The notes below the pieces were generated by a model. It saw only the letters and a list, made by a program, of their open reading frames with translations, did not search any database and was not told the origin of the DNA. The position numbers and the translations under genes were made by a program. From NCBI RefSeq assembly GCF_029910655.1, contig NZ_CP123897.1, positions 1,426,001 through 1,490,000 of the forward strand: a stretch of DNA of 64,000 bases, read 5' to 3'. The stretch comes from Methylomonas sp. UP202. GTDB lineage: Bacteria > Pseudomonadota > Gammaproteobacteria > Methylococcales > Methylomonadaceae. This document shows positions 53,774-63,502 of the stretch, one piece after another. How positions within the stretch are numbered: position 1 is the first letter of the stretch; the number at the start of each line of letters is the position of its first letter.

Positions 53774-54200
53774 ACACCGCTTTGGCGCGCTGGGTGAAGG
53801 CGCCGACCATGGTGTTGCAGATTTGATTGAAGACCGGGCCGAAGGCCAGGCTGGCGAAGGTGCTGGCGATTTCGAACTCCAAATCCAGCGAAATCTTGCT
53901 GGCGTCTTCGCGGAGCGGCATGAAACTCCAAAAGCCTTCCAGCGATTTGAACGGCCCGTCCAGCAGGCTGATTTGAATCTTGCCGCCTTGATCGGATTTG
54001 TTGCGGGTCGTGAACGATTTATGGAAGCCGGCCTTGGCGATGTCGATTTGGCCTTCGACGATGTTGCCCTCGCGTTTCAGCACCTTGCTGCCGGCGCACC
54101 AGGGCAGGAATTTGGGGTAGGACTCGATGTCGTCTACCAAATCGAACATCTGTTTGGCCGAGAATTTGACCAACGCGCTTTTTTGCACGACGGTGATCAT
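53766..54200 (-). CDS. ratA: RatA-family ubiquinone-binding (START-like) protein
   Basis: A 144-residue SRPBCC protein. The start at 54200 opens on MITVVQKSALVKFSAKQMFDLVDDIESYPKFLPWC, the conserved N-terminus of the RatA/Coq10 group, followed by IDIAKAGFHKSFTTRN. The family binds ubiquinone or related lipids and has been described as a toxin blocking 70S assembly in E. coli; the Coq10-like role is more general. It overlaps rnfH at its end and abuts the sodium symporter at its start. The long upstream frame is a shadow of the symporter gene. Confidence 0.93.
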   Translation of the reverse strand: MITVVQKSALVKFSAKQMFDLVDDIESYPKFLPWCAGSKVLKREGNIVEGQIDIAKAGFHKSFTTRNKSDQGGKIQISLLDGPFKSLEGFWSFMPLREDASKISLDLEFEIASTFASLAFGPVFNQICNTMVGAFTQRAKAVYG

Positions 54201-55558
54201 TACAGTACCCCCAAGACATGCAGGAATACCAGGAATACCGAAGCCGGCGCGACGTAGCGGATCAGAAATTGCCAAGCTTGAAAACCTTGCGGCGGCAGTT
54301 CCAGTTCCTGTTCGGCGTGGGCCGGTTTCATTTTCCAGCCGGCGAATACCGCGATCGCCAAACCGCCGAGCGGCAGCATCAGGTTGGCGGTCAAATAATC
54401 GAGCAGCTCGAACAGATTCTTGTCGAACCATTTATGTTCCGACCAGATATTAAACGAAAACACCACCGCCACGCCCAGCGCCCAGCAGGCGCCGCCGGCC
54501 CACAGACAGGCTTCGCGGCGTTGCAGATCCTTGTTTTCCACCAACCAGGCCACGGCGGGTTCGATGATCGAAATCGACGAGGTCAGCGCGGCGAAAAACA
54601 GCAAGATAAAAAACAATAGACCGAACAGCCAGCCGCCGCCCATGTGGCCGAAAGCCAGTGGCAGGGTCTGGAAGATCAGGCCGGGGCCGGCCGCTGCTTC
54701 CAGGTGGTTGGCAAACACCAGCGGAAAGATGGCGATGCCGGCCAGCAGCGCGACGATGGTATCGGCGCCGGCGATGTAAAAGGTGGTTTTGGCGATGGAA
54801 ACATGGCCGGGCAGATAGGAACCGTAGACCATGATCGCGCCCATGCCCAGGCTCAGTGTGAAGAAGGCATGGCCCATCGCGGTCAGGATTGCGTCGGCGT
54901 CGATTTTACTGAAGTCGGGGTTGAACAAAAATTCGATGCCTTGTTCGTAACCGCCCGAGCTCATCGCATAGGCGACCAGGATCAGAAGCAGGAAAAATAA
55001 GGCCGGCATCAGAAATCGCACCGATTTTTCCAGGCCGCCTTGCACGCCGCGCATGACGACTTGCATCGTCGCCAGCATGAATACGGTGTGCCAGAAAATT
55101 TGCTGGATCGGGCTGGCCATCAAGTCGTCGAACAGGGCCTTGATGTCGCCGGCGTCCGAGCTAAAAAACTGGCCGGTGAAGGATTTGACGATGTAGGCCA
55201 TGGACCAGCCGGCGATGACGCTGTAATAACCCAGGATCAAAAAACCGCCGACCATGCCCAGCCAGCCCATGTATTGCCAGCGCGGGTCGGCGCCGGCTTC
55301 GACGGCCAGGCTCTGCATGGTGTTGATCGGGTTTTGCCGACCGCGCCGGCCCAACATGATTTCGGCGATCATGATCGGCACGCCGATCGCCGCCACGCAA
55401 AACAGGTAAACCATGACGAAGGCGCCGCCGCCGTTTTGGCCGGTGATGTAGGGAAATTTCCAGATGTTGCCCAAACCGACCGCCGACCCGGTGGCCGCCA
55501 AAATAAAGGCGAAGCGGGACGACCATGCGCCGTGGATGGATTGGGTTTTGTCGCTCAT
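54200..55558 (-). CDS. sodium-dependent NSS/SNF-family transporter
   Basis: A 452-residue inner-membrane symporter of the neurotransmitter:sodium type. The first helix carries ATGSAVGLGNIWKFPYITGQNGGGAFV, the sodium- and substrate-binding unwound segment; further helices bring it to eleven or twelve. It couples amino acid or amine uptake to sodium. The stop overlaps the ratA start by one base. The substrate cannot be read from sequence. Confidence 0.94.
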   Translation of the reverse strand: MSDKTQSIHGAWSSRFAFILAATGSAVGLGNIWKFPYITGQNGGGAFVMVYLFCVAAIGVPIMIAEIMLGRRGRQNPINTMQSLAVEAGADPRWQYMGWLGMVGGFLILGYYSVIAGWSMAYIVKSFTGQFFSSDAGDIKALFDDLMASPIQQIFWHTVFMLATMQVVMRGVQGGLEKSVRFLMPALFFLLLILVAYAMSSGGYEQGIEFLFNPDFSKIDADAILTAMGHAFFTLSLGMGAIMVYGSYLPGHVSIAKTTFYIAGADTIVALLAGIAIFPLVFANHLEAAAGPGLIFQTLPLAFGHMGGGWLFGLLFFILLFFAALTSSISIIEPAVAWLVENKDLQRREACLWAGGACWALGVAVVFSFNIWSEHKWFDKNLFELLDYLTANLMLPLGGLAIAVFAGWKMKPAHAEQELELPPQGFQAWQFLIRYVAPASVFLVFLHVLGVL

Positions 55559-55654
55559 TGCTGCTGGCCCTGTTATTTAAAGTGTTATTTGATGGGGGTG
55601 CGGGTAAAATATCAAAATTACAGTTTACAGTCAGTTTAATCATCGTCGCTAGTC

Positions 55655-56137
55655 ATGGCCGCCAAGAAAAAAAAGGACAATAAAGCCACCGATAACACCA
55701 TCGCCGTCAATCGCCAAGCGACTCACGAGTATACGATCGAGGAGCAATTCGAAGCCGGTTTGGTCTTGGAAGGCTGGGAAGTCAAGAGCTTGCGCGACGG
55801 TCGCATCCAGCTCAAGGAAAGCTATATCGAGATTCGCCGCAGCGAGGCTTGGTTGTGCGGGGCTCATATATCGCCGATGTTGTCGGCGTCCACTCATGTC
55901 AATCCGGATGCGGTACGCCGCAAGAAATTGCTGCTGCATGCCCGAGAATTGGCCAAATTGATCGGTTCCGTCGAGCGCAAGGGCTATACCTTGATTCCGC
56001 TGTCGATGTACTGGATACGCGGTCGCGCCAAGCTGAAATTGGGTTTGGCCAAGGGCAAGAAATTGCACGACAAGCGCGTCGCCTCCAAGGAAAAGGATTG
56101 GCAACGCGAGAAAGCCCGCATCATGAAGCACGCTTAA
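55655..56137 (+). CDS. smpB: SsrA-binding protein SmpB
   Basis: A 160-residue tmRNA partner. [39 protein letters not shown] and the basic tail [23 protein letters not shown] are diagnostic. It binds tmRNA and brings it to stalled ribosomes. The ssrA gene itself is not seen in this window. It is divergent from the ratA/rnfH/symporter unit. Confidence 0.97.
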   Translation: MAAKKKKDNKATDNTIAVNRQATHEYTIEEQFEAGLVLEGWEVKSLRDGRIQLKESYIEIRRSEAWLCGAHISPMLSASTHVNPDAVRRKKLLLHARELAKLIGSVERKGYTLIPLSMYWIRGRAKLKLGLAKGKKLHDKRVASKEKDWQREKARIMKHA

Positions 56138-56140
56138 GCG

Positions 56141-56716
56141 ATGGCGCCCCATCCCGATTTGGCCGATTGCGCCGATAGCGCGCTGGTCGTCGTCGATTTG
56201 CAGGGCCGCTTGAGCGCGGCCATGCCGGCCGACGAGGCCGAGAGGGTCGCTAAGGCGACGCTTCGCTTGCTAAAGGCCGCCGATTGTTTGGGCGTGCCGG
56301 TGCTGGCGACCGAACAATATCCGCAAGGTCTCGGGCCGACTCAGGCCGAAATCGCCGCTGCTTGGCCTTCCGCGACGTCGGTATTCGCCAAGACCGGATT
56401 TTCCTGTTGCCGGGCTTCCGGTTTCGTCGAGGCGCTGGCCGAGAGCGGCCGCCGACAAGTACTGCTGGTCGGGCAGGAAGCCCACGTCTGCGTCTTGCAA
56501 TCGGCCTACGACTTATTGCAATTGGGTTACCGGGTGCAGGTGCTCGGCGATGCGGTCTGTTCCAGAAATCCCGAGCATAAAGCATCGGCGCTGCGGCGTT
56601 TGCAGTCTCGGCAAGTGATCGTCACCAATCATGAATCGGTCTTGTTCGAATGGTTGGGCGATGCCGCTCATCCGCAATTCAAAGCAGTGTCGGCGCTATT
56701 GCGCGAAAAAATTTAA
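56141..56716 (+). CDS. isochorismatase-family hydrolase
   Basis: A 191-residue cysteine hydrolase starting 3 bases after smpB. The triad is Asp19 (LVVVDLQGRL), Lys84 (VFAKTGFS) and Cys117 (EAHVCVLQSAYDLL). The length matches the YcaC-like group of nicotinamidase/isochorismatase proteins. The substrate is unknown. Close spacing suggests co-transcription with smpB. Confidence 0.92.
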   Translation: MAPHPDLADCADSALVVVDLQGRLSAAMPADEAERVAKATLRLLKAADCLGVPVLATEQYPQGLGPTQAEIAAAWPSATSVFAKTGFSCCRASGFVEALAESGRRQVLLVGQEAHVCVLQSAYDLLQLGYRVQVLGDAVCSRNPEHKASALRRLQSRQVIVTNHESVLFEWLGDAAHPQFKAVSALLREKI

Positions 56717-56751
56717 TAATAATCGTCACGGATAAACGAAAAGGGGGATGC

Positions 56752-57774
56752 ATGCGGTACGTGTGGATGGTGGGGCTGCTGGAAGCGTTGATGTTGGTGG
56801 GCTGCCAGGAGCAGCTACCACCAATCGAAAAATTGAGCGGCTTCGCGCAAGGCACGACCTATAACATCAGCTATTGGTCGCCCGAGCCGGTCGACTTCAA
56901 GCAAGTAGAGGCTGAGGTCAATCAAGCGTTTGCCGACCTGGATAAAGTCTTATCCAATTACCGGCCGGATTCGTCGATAGAACAATTTAACGCCAATCCG
57001 TCCACCGAAAGTCAAACGGTCGATCCGCAAGTGGTCGCGCTGGTCAAAATCGCACGTACCGTCAGCGAGCTGAGTCACGGCTGTTACGACTTGACCATCA
57101 AGCCGCTGTTCGATTTATGGGGTTTTAAGGACGACAAATTGGTCATCCCCGAGGATGCCGCGATTCAAGACGCAATGGTTAACGTCGGCATGGACAAGCT
57201 TGCGGTGGTCGACGACAACCACATCCGTAAGCATTTGGCGAAGGTCAGGGTAGACTTGTCGTCGATCGCCCAAGGCTATAGCGTCGGAAAAATCAGCCAA
57301 GTCATGGAACAATTGGGCGTGGACAATTATCTGGTGGAAATCGGCGGCGAATTGAAAACCCACGGCCACAAACCGGACGGCAAGTCCTGGCGTATCGCGG
57401 TGGAAAAGCCGTTGCCGGGCGAGCGCGAGTTGCACAAGGTGGTGACCTTACCCAAGGACGAGGCGATGGCGGTAATGACCTCCGGCACTTACCGGCACTT
57501 TTTCGATGTGAAGGGCCAGAGATACAGCCATATTTTGGACGCTCGCACCGGCCGGCCGGTCAATCATGATCTGGTTGCGGTCAGCGTGTTTCACGCCGAC
57601 CCGACGATCGCGGATGCCTGGTCCACCGCCTTGTTGTGCTTGGGGCACGAAGAGGGCATGAAAGTAGCCGACGAAGAAAAATTGCAAGCGCTGTTCGTGC
57701 GCCAGCAAGGCACCGAATTTACCGAAAGCAAGACTCGGGCATTAACGACATCGGCGCAAATCGCAATCAACTGA
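56752..57774 (+). CDS. apbE: FAD:protein FMN transferase, lipoprotein (ApbE2)
   Basis: A 340-residue ApbE paralogue of the protein at 50061, on the other strand. The lipobox LMLVGC gives Cys18. GFAQGTTYNISYW, CYDLTIKPLFDLWGFKDD, VDLSSIAQGYSVGKISQVME and MTSGTYRHFFDVKGQRYSHILDARTGRPVNH are the conserved motifs. The ATG at 56752 is preceded by a G-rich ribosome site. Two ApbE genes in one window suggest distinct target proteins, one tied to the sodium module and one here. Confidence 0.93.
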   Translation: MRYVWMVGLLEALMLVGCQEQLPPIEKLSGFAQGTTYNISYWSPEPVDFKQVEAEVNQAFADLDKVLSNYRPDSSIEQFNANPSTESQTVDPQVVALVKIARTVSELSHGCYDLTIKPLFDLWGFKDDKLVIPEDAAIQDAMVNVGMDKLAVVDDNHIRKHLAKVRVDLSSIAQGYSVGKISQVMEQLGVDNYLVEIGGELKTHGHKPDGKSWRIAVEKPLPGERELHKVVTLPKDEAMAVMTSGTYRHFFDVKGQRYSHILDARTGRPVNHDLVAVSVFHADPTIADAWSTALLCLGHEEGMKVADEEKLQALFVRQQGTEFTESKTRALTTSAQIAIN

Positions 57775-57828
57775 CGATTCGGGCGGGAAAGCCCGGATCG
57801 ATATAGGCTCAACGAAAACGGGGGACGT

Positions 57829-58515
57829 ATGTTGGGATGGCAACAGCATTTGACGATGGCGGTGCACGGCGGCGCCGATAGTGGCGGCGGGTTTGCGGGC
57901 AGCGTGGCCGGCTGGCTGGTCGCGATTGAGAGGGCGGCGGGGCGATCGCCCGGCGAGAATTTCGCCGATTTGCTGCCTGGCATTGCCGCTATGGAGAACT
58001 GGCATCCGTTGCTGGTGCATTTTCCGATTGCGCTGTTGCTGTTGTTCGTCGCGATCGACATTGTGGCCTGTTTGGCGGGCAAGCCGGCTTGGCGCGGCGC
58101 GGCGAGCTGGTTTCTGTATGCCGGTACGCTATTCGCGGCGGCGACCGTCGCGGCAGGTCTGATCGCGGCGGCGAATGTCGCGCACGGCGGCAATGTCCAT
58201 GAAATCATGGAAAAACACGAACACTTGGGGATAGCGGTATTGCTGTTGGCTGCGCTGTTGTCGGTCTGGCGTATCGCGGTTAAAGGGGTGATCGGCGGGC
58301 CGGCCAATCAAGTGTTTGGTTTATTGGCCATGCTACTTGCCGGTTTGTTGGTGTTTACCGCCGACTTGGGCGGCTTGATGGTTTATAAGTTCGGCGTTGC
58401 GGTGCGGGCCGCCGACCCAATCAACCAAGGCGCCGCCCAGCAGCACCGGCACGAGGGCGGGGCGGAGGACGCGGACGATCATTCCGCCGAAGACCACGGC
58501 GGTCATGCTCATTGA
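57829..58515 (+). CDS. DUF2231-like membrane protein with His-rich tail
   Basis: A 228-residue membrane protein. Residues 55-190 contain four hydrophobic helices with HPLLVHFPIALLLLFVAIDI, the DUF2231 signature. The C-terminal 30 residues are rich in His, Asp and Glu (HRHEGGAEDADDHSAEDHGGHAH) and could bind metal. Function unknown; it follows ApbE2 by 54 bases, so it may be part of the same unit. Confidence 0.85.
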   Translation: MLGWQQHLTMAVHGGADSGGGFAGSVAGWLVAIERAAGRSPGENFADLLPGIAAMENWHPLLVHFPIALLLLFVAIDIVACLAGKPAWRGAASWFLYAGTLFAAATVAAGLIAAANVAHGGNVHEIMEKHEHLGIAVLLLAALLSVWRIAVKGVIGGPANQVFGLLAMLLAGLLVFTADLGGLMVYKFGVAVRAADPINQGAAQQHRHEGGAEDADDHSAEDHGGHAH

Positions 58516-58635
58516 CGGTACGTCGGCAAGAACGCGGGTTAGGGGCTAAGCGGCCCCGGCCTTTTTTGATTTCGCCTAGCCCGACTCGGCGGGCAGTTGT
58601 GTTATCCTACGCCGCTTTTTTTCAGAGACGTTTCG

Positions 58636-59265
58636 ATGCGGACCCGCGTTAAAATTTGCGGATTTACCAGGGTAGACGACGCGCTTGACGCGGCTGGATT
58701 GGGGGTCGATGCGATCGGCTTGGTGTTTTATCCACTCAGCCCTCGCCACGTCGAGATCGGGGCGGCCGCCGCGATAGCCAGGGCTTTGCCGGCCTTCGTT
58801 TCGGTGGTCGGCTTGTTTGTCGACGCGGAACCTGACTGGATTCGAAGCGTATTGGGCCAAGTTCGGATCGACTGCCTGCAATTTCACGGCGACGAAACGC
58901 CGGAGGCTTGCCGAATCTACGACAAATCTTACATCAAGGCAGTGCGGATGAGGCCTGAAAGCGATCTCGACGGCTTGCAGCGCCAATACCCGGATGCGGC
59001 CGGGCTGTTGTTGGATGCTTATCATCCGGGTTTGCCGGGCGGTAGCGGCCAGCGCTTCGATTGGGATTTGATTCCGGCCAGCCGGCATCTGCCTGTGATT
59101 CTGGCCGGCGGATTGACGCCGGACAATGCCGGCGACGCGGTGCGAGCGGTGCGGCCTTATGCGCTGGATGTCAGCAGCGGCGTCGAGGCGGGTAAGGGTG
59201 TCAAGGACGCGGCGAAAATGGCTGACTTTATAAGAACGACCAACCTAGCGACATTAGAATTATGA
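58636..59265 (+). CDS. trpF: phosphoribosylanthranilate isomerase
   Basis: A 209-residue beta/alpha barrel that catalyses the third step of tryptophan synthesis after anthranilate. [26 protein letters not shown] and [14 protein letters not shown] with [14 protein letters not shown] are diagnostic. The ATG at 58636 opens directly on the conserved start. It overlaps trpB by 4 bases (ATGA). Confidence 0.97.
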   Translation: MRTRVKICGFTRVDDALDAAGLGVDAIGLVFYPLSPRHVEIGAAAAIARALPAFVSVVGLFVDAEPDWIRSVLGQVRIDCLQFHGDETPEACRIYDKSYIKAVRMRPESDLDGLQRQYPDAAGLLLDAYHPGLPGGSGQRFDWDLIPASRHLPVILAGGLTPDNAGDAVRAVRPYALDVSSGVEAGKGVKDAAKMADFIRTTNLATLEL

Positions 59266-60464
59266 CAGACAAGTACCAAATGCCGGACGCCCGGGGCCAT
59301 TTCGGGCCTTACGGCGGTATTTTCGTGGCGGAAACGCTGATGCCGGCGATTACCGAGCTCAACGAAGCCTATCAACGCTATATTCAAGACCCCGAATTCG
59401 TTGCCGAGCTCGATGCGGACTTGCGCGATTACGTCGGCCGGCCGTCGCCGCTGTACCATGCCCAGCGCTGGAGCCAACATCTGGGCGGCGCTCAAATTTA
59501 TCTGAAGCGCGAAGATCTGAACCACACCGGCGCTCATAAGGTCAACAATACCGTCGGCCAGGCCTTGCTGGCTAAGCGCATGGGCAAGACCCGCATCATC
59601 GCCGAAACCGGCGCCGGCCAGCATGGCGTCGCGACCGCGACCGTCGCGGCGCGGCTGGGTTTGGAGTGCGTGGTCTATATGGGCGCCGTCGATGTCGCCC
59701 GCCAAGCCTTGAACGTGTATCGGATGAAATTGCTCGGCGCCACCGTGGTGCCGGTCGAATCAGGCTCGAAAACCCTGAAGGACGCCTTGAACGAAGCCCT
59801 GCGCGATTGGGTGACCAATATCGACAATACCTTCTATATCATCGGCACCGTGGCGGGTCCTCACCCGTATCCGGCGATGGTTAGAGACTTTCAGGCCGTG
59901 ATCGGCCGCGAAGCCCGTCAGCAATGTCTCGCCCAAGCCGGTAAATTGCCGGACGCCTTGGTGGCTTGCGTCGGCGGCGGTTCCAATGCGATTGGCTTGT
60001 TTTATCACTTTATCGACGATGCCGGCGTCAAGATGTACGGTGTCGAAGCGGCCGGCGACGGCATCGCCACCGGTCGCCACTCCGCGCCGTTGTCGGCCGG
60101 ACGGCCCGGCGTGTTGCACGGTAACCGCACCTATCTAATGGCCGACGACGATGGTGAAATCATCGAAACCCATTCGATTTCGGCCGGTCTGGATTATCCC
60201 GGCGTCGGACCCGAGCATGCTTGGCTGAAGGACACCGGCCGCGCGGAATATCCCAACATCACCGACGACGAAGCCTTGGAGGGCTTCCACGCCTTGACCC
60301 GGATGGAAGGCATCATTCCGGCATTGGAGTCCAGCCACGCCCTGGCCTACACGATGAAATTGGCGCCGACGATGGCTAAGGACCAAGTGATCATCGTCAA
60401 TTTGTCCGGCCGCGGCGATAAGGACATGCACACCATCATGCAACGCGAAGGAATTAGCTTATGA
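59262..60464 (+). CDS. trpB: tryptophan synthase beta subunit
   Basis: A 400-residue PLP enzyme joining indole and serine. The PLP lysine is Lys93 in [21 protein letters not shown] is the phosphate-binding GGGSN loop, and EDLNHTG is conserved. It overlaps trpF and trpA by 4 bases each, so the three are translated together. Length and motifs are normal. Confidence 0.98.
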   Translation: MTDKYQMPDARGHFGPYGGIFVAETLMPAITELNEAYQRYIQDPEFVAELDADLRDYVGRPSPLYHAQRWSQHLGGAQIYLKREDLNHTGAHKVNNTVGQALLAKRMGKTRIIAETGAGQHGVATATVAARLGLECVVYMGAVDVARQALNVYRMKLLGATVVPVESGSKTLKDALNEALRDWVTNIDNTFYIIGTVAGPHPYPAMVRDFQAVIGREARQQCLAQAGKLPDALVACVGGGSNAIGLFYHFIDDAGVKMYGVEAAGDGIATGRHSAPLSAGRPGVLHGNRTYLMADDDGEIIETHSISAGLDYPGVGPEHAWLKDTGRAEYPNITDDEALEGFHALTRMEGIIPALESSHALAYTMKLAPTMAKDQVIIVNLSGRGDKDMHTIMQREGISL

Positions 60465-61264
60465 GCCGTTTAGCCGCCAAATTCGCCGAACTGAAGGCGT
60501 CCGGCCGCAAGGCCTTGATTCCGTTCATTACCGCCGGCGATCCTTATCCCGAATTCACCGTGCCCTTGCTGCACGAGATGGTCGCCGCCGGCGCCGACGT
60601 GATCGAACTCGGCGTGCCGTTTTCCGATCCGATGGCCGACGGTCCGGTGATACAGCGAGCCAGCGAACGCGCCTTGGCCCACCATGTCGGTTTACGCAAG
60701 GTATTGACGATGGCCATGGAATTTCGCAAAACCAATCAAGTCACGCCGCTGGTGTTGATGGGCTATTTGAATCCTATCGAAATCATGGGCTACGAAGGCT
60801 TTGCCAACGCGGTACAGCGTGCCGACGTGGACGGCGTTTTGACCGTCGATTTGCCGCCGGAGGAGTCCGATGAGTGCGTCAAACTGTTGCGCGAGCGGGG
60901 CGTCGATCAAATCTTTTTGTTGGCGCCGAATACCACCGCCGAGCGCATTCAAAAGATGCACGCGGTCGGTAGCGGTTATTTGTATTACGTATCGTTGAAA
61001 GGCGTGACCGGCGCCGGCCATCTGGATACCGCCGACGTCGAGGATAAATTGCAATTGATCAAAGCGAACACCGACCTGCCGGTTGGCGTCGGCTTCGGCG
61101 TTAAGGATGCCGAAACCGCGAAAACCATCGCCAATATCGCCGACGGCGTGGTGGTCGGCAGCGCGTTGATCAGCAAGATCGAGGCGAATCTCGACGATCC
61201 CGAGCAGGCCCGGCGTGAAATCATCGGCTTGTTGAAGTCCATGCGCCAAGCGATGGACAGTTAA
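60461..61264 (+). CDS. trpA: tryptophan synthase alpha subunit
   Basis: A 267-residue barrel that cleaves indole-glycerol phosphate and passes indole to Trp[45 protein letters not shown] contains the catalytic Glu and Asp; LSV-type [13 protein letters not shown] and [10 protein letters not shown] complete the pattern. Stop is 26 bases before accD. Confidence 0.98.
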   Translation: MSRLAAKFAELKASGRKALIPFITAGDPYPEFTVPLLHEMVAAGADVIELGVPFSDPMADGPVIQRASERALAHHVGLRKVLTMAMEFRKTNQVTPLVLMGYLNPIEIMGYEGFANAVQRADVDGVLTVDLPPEESDECVKLLRERGVDQIFLLAPNTTAERIQKMHAVGSGYLYYVSLKGVTGAGHLDTADVEDKLQLIKANTDLPVGVGFGVKDAETAKTIANIADGVVVGSALISKIEANLDDPEQARREIIGLLKSMRQAMDS

Positions 61265-61290
61265 ACAGTGGTTAGCGGAGTAGTTTACGC

Positions 61291-62214
61291 ATGAGTTGGT
61301 TTGAAAAATTAGTTCCCTCGGTGATTAGGACCGAAAGTACCCCGAAACGTACCTCTGTGCCCGAAGGCTTGTGGAGTAAGTGTCCGCGTTGCGATGCAAT
61401 CTTGTTCAACGCCGAATTGGTCAAGAATTTCCATGTGTGCCCGAAATGCAGCCACCATTTGCGCATTTCGGCGCGTGCCCGTCTGGATATCTTTTTGGAT
61501 GAAGGCGAGCGCGTCGAAATCGGCGCCGGCCTGAAACCCAGCGATCCTCTGAAATTCAAGGACAGCAAGAGTTACAAGGACCGCATCAAACAGGCGCAAA
61601 AACAAAGTAACGAAAACGATGCATTGGTGACGATGCGCGGCAAACTGATGGGCGAGGGCATCGTCGCGGCGGCTTTCGACTTCGGTTTCATGGGCGGCTC
61701 GATGGGTTCGGTGGTTGGCGAGCGTTTCGTGCGAGGCATTAACGAAAGCTTGCGCACCGGTTTTCCGTTCATCGTGTTCACCGCCAGCGGCGGGGCGCGG
61801 ATGCAGGAGTCGCTGTATTCGTTGTTTCAGATGACTAAAACCAGCGCGGCGTTGACCAAATTGGCCGAGGCCGGGATTCCCTATATCTCGTTCATGACCG
61901 ATCCGACGATGGGTGGCGTGTCGGCCAGTCTGGCCATGCTCGGTGATATCAACGCGGCCGAACCGGAAGCTTTGATCGGTTTCGCCGGTCCTCGCGTGAT
62001 CGAGCAGACCGTTCGGGAAAAACTGCCGGAAGGATTTCAGCGTAGCGAATTCTTGCGCGAGCACGGCGCGATCGACATGATTATCGACCGACGGGAGATG
62101 CGCGAAAAAATTGCATCGATACTGGCGATGCTATGCGTCGGCCGTTCGACTGGGGCGGCGCCGGGCGGCGAAAGTTATGCCGATTCCGGAGACGCCGGAG
62201 CGGGCCAGGGGTAG
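61291..62214 (+). CDS. accD: acetyl-CoA carboxylase carboxyltransferase beta subunit
   Basis: A 307-residue subunit that with AccA transfers carboxyl from biotin to acetyl-CoA. The N-terminal zinc ribbon has Cys31, 34, 50 and 53; the carboxyltransferase core contains [24 protein letters not shown] and [15 protein letters not shown]. The last 25 residues ([20 protein letters not shown]) are Gly-rich and not part of the conserved core. GGAG precedes the ATG. The trpA-accD-folC order is common. Confidence 0.97.
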   Translation: MSWFEKLVPSVIRTESTPKRTSVPEGLWSKCPRCDAILFNAELVKNFHVCPKCSHHLRISARARLDIFLDEGERVEIGAGLKPSDPLKFKDSKSYKDRIKQAQKQSNENDALVTMRGKLMGEGIVAAAFDFGFMGGSMGSVVGERFVRGINESLRTGFPFIVFTASGGARMQESLYSLFQMTKTSAALTKLAEAGIPYISFMTDPTMGGVSASLAMLGDINAAEPEALIGFAGPRVIEQTVREKLPEGFQRSEFLREHGAIDMIIDRREMREKIASILAMLCVGRSTGAAPGGESYADSGDAGAGQG

Positions 62215-62225
62215 TCGCGGTCGCA

Positions 62226-63500
62226 ATGGCGCGCTTCGAGACGCTTCAGGCATGGCTAAACTGGCAGGAACAACTACACCCCAAGTCTATCGATCTGGGA
62301 CTGGCGAGAGTCGCCGGCGTGTATGCCCGGCTTCGATCAGACCGTCCGGCGCCGCTGACCGTGACCGTGGCCGGGACCAACGGCAAGGGTTCCTGCGTGG
62401 CGTTTTTGGAAGCGATCTACCGAGCGCAGGGTTATAAAGTCGGGGCCTACACCTCGCCGCACATTCTGCGGTATAACGAACGTATTCGCATCGCCGGGCG
62501 ATCGGCCGGCGATGCGGAGATTTGCGATGCTTTCGCCCGCATCGATGCCGCACGGGGCGAGACCAGTCTGAGTTATTTCGAATTCGGTACGCTGGCGGCC
62601 CTGGATTTGTTTGCCCGCGCCGATGTCGATGTGCAGTTGCTGGAAGTAGGGCTTGGCGGCCGACTCGATGCGGTCAACATCGTCGACCCGGACGCGACTT
62701 TAGTGACGACGATCGCGCTGGACCATGTCGATTGGTTGGGCAACACTGTCGAAGCTATCGCTCGGGAGAAGGCCGGGATTTTTCGGCCGGGTGTTCCGGC
62801 CGTCATCGGCGACCAACAACCGCCGGCTTCGCTATTGGCGACCGCAGCGGATATCGGCGCCGTGACCTTGCGCATCGGCGCCGCCTACCGTTATCGCAAA
62901 CGGGGCGAAGTCTGGGATTGGCTGGGCGAATCCGCCGAACTGCTGGGATTGCCGGTGCCAGCCTTGCAGGGCGAACATCAGTACCGCAACGCTTCGGCGG
63001 TCATCGCCGCCGTCCAGGCGTCGAACGGGCGGCTGCCGGTCGGGGCAGAGGCGATACGGAGAGGCGTGGCCGAGGCCCGCTTGAATGGGCGGTTTCAGCT
63101 CATTGATGGCAGCCATCCGGTGTTGCTGGATGTCGGTCATAATCCGCAGGCGGTGGGGACCTTGCTGGAGTATCTCAGCGAAAGCTTCCCCAATGCCAAG
63201 ATACGCGCGGTGTTCGCGATGATGAAGGACAAGGACATTGCCGGCGTGATTCGGATCATGGCCGATCGGGTCGCCGAGTGGCATCTCGCGCCGCTGGCCA
63301 ATCCGCGCGCCGCGCCGCCCGAAACGATTGCGGCACTGTTTCCGCCCGAACTGCGCGACCGCGTTCGCGACGGCTATCCGGATTTTTCCGCCGCCTACCG
63401 AGCGGCCAGCGGGCAGGCCGGGCCCGGCGAACTGACGCTGATTTTCGGTTCTTTTTTTCTGGTATCCGAATATTTATCTAATTTTCCCAGAGGTGCTTGA
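62226..63500 (+). CDS. folC: folylpolyglutamate synthase / dihydrofolate synthase
   Basis: A 424-residue Mur-ligase-type enzyme that adds glutamate to folate. The P-loop VTVAGTNGKGSCVAFLE (50-56), YTSPHILRYNERIRI and NPQAVGTLLEYL are diagnostic, with LEVGLGGRLDAVNIVD. I use the ATG at 62226, 11 bases after accD, rather than the in-frame codon inside accD. It is followed 2 bases later by dedD. Confidence 0.96.
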   Translation: MARFETLQAWLNWQEQLHPKSIDLGLARVAGVYARLRSDRPAPLTVTVAGTNGKGSCVAFLEAIYRAQGYKVGAYTSPHILRYNERIRIAGRSAGDAEICDAFARIDAARGETSLSYFEFGTLAALDLFARADVDVQLLEVGLGGRLDAVNIVDPDATLVTTIALDHVDWLGNTVEAIAREKAGIFRPGVPAVIGDQQPPASLLATAADIGAVTLRIGAAYRYRKRGEVWDWLGESAELLGLPVPALQGEHQYRNASAVIAAVQASNGRLPVGAEAIRRGVAEARLNGRFQLIDGSHPVLLDVGHNPQAVGTLLEYLSESFPNAKIRAVFAMMKDKDIAGVIRIMADRVAEWHLAPLANPRAAPPETIAALFPPELRDRVRDGYPDFSAAYRAASGQAGPGELTLIFGSFFLVSEYLSNFPRGA

Positions 63501-63502
63501 GT

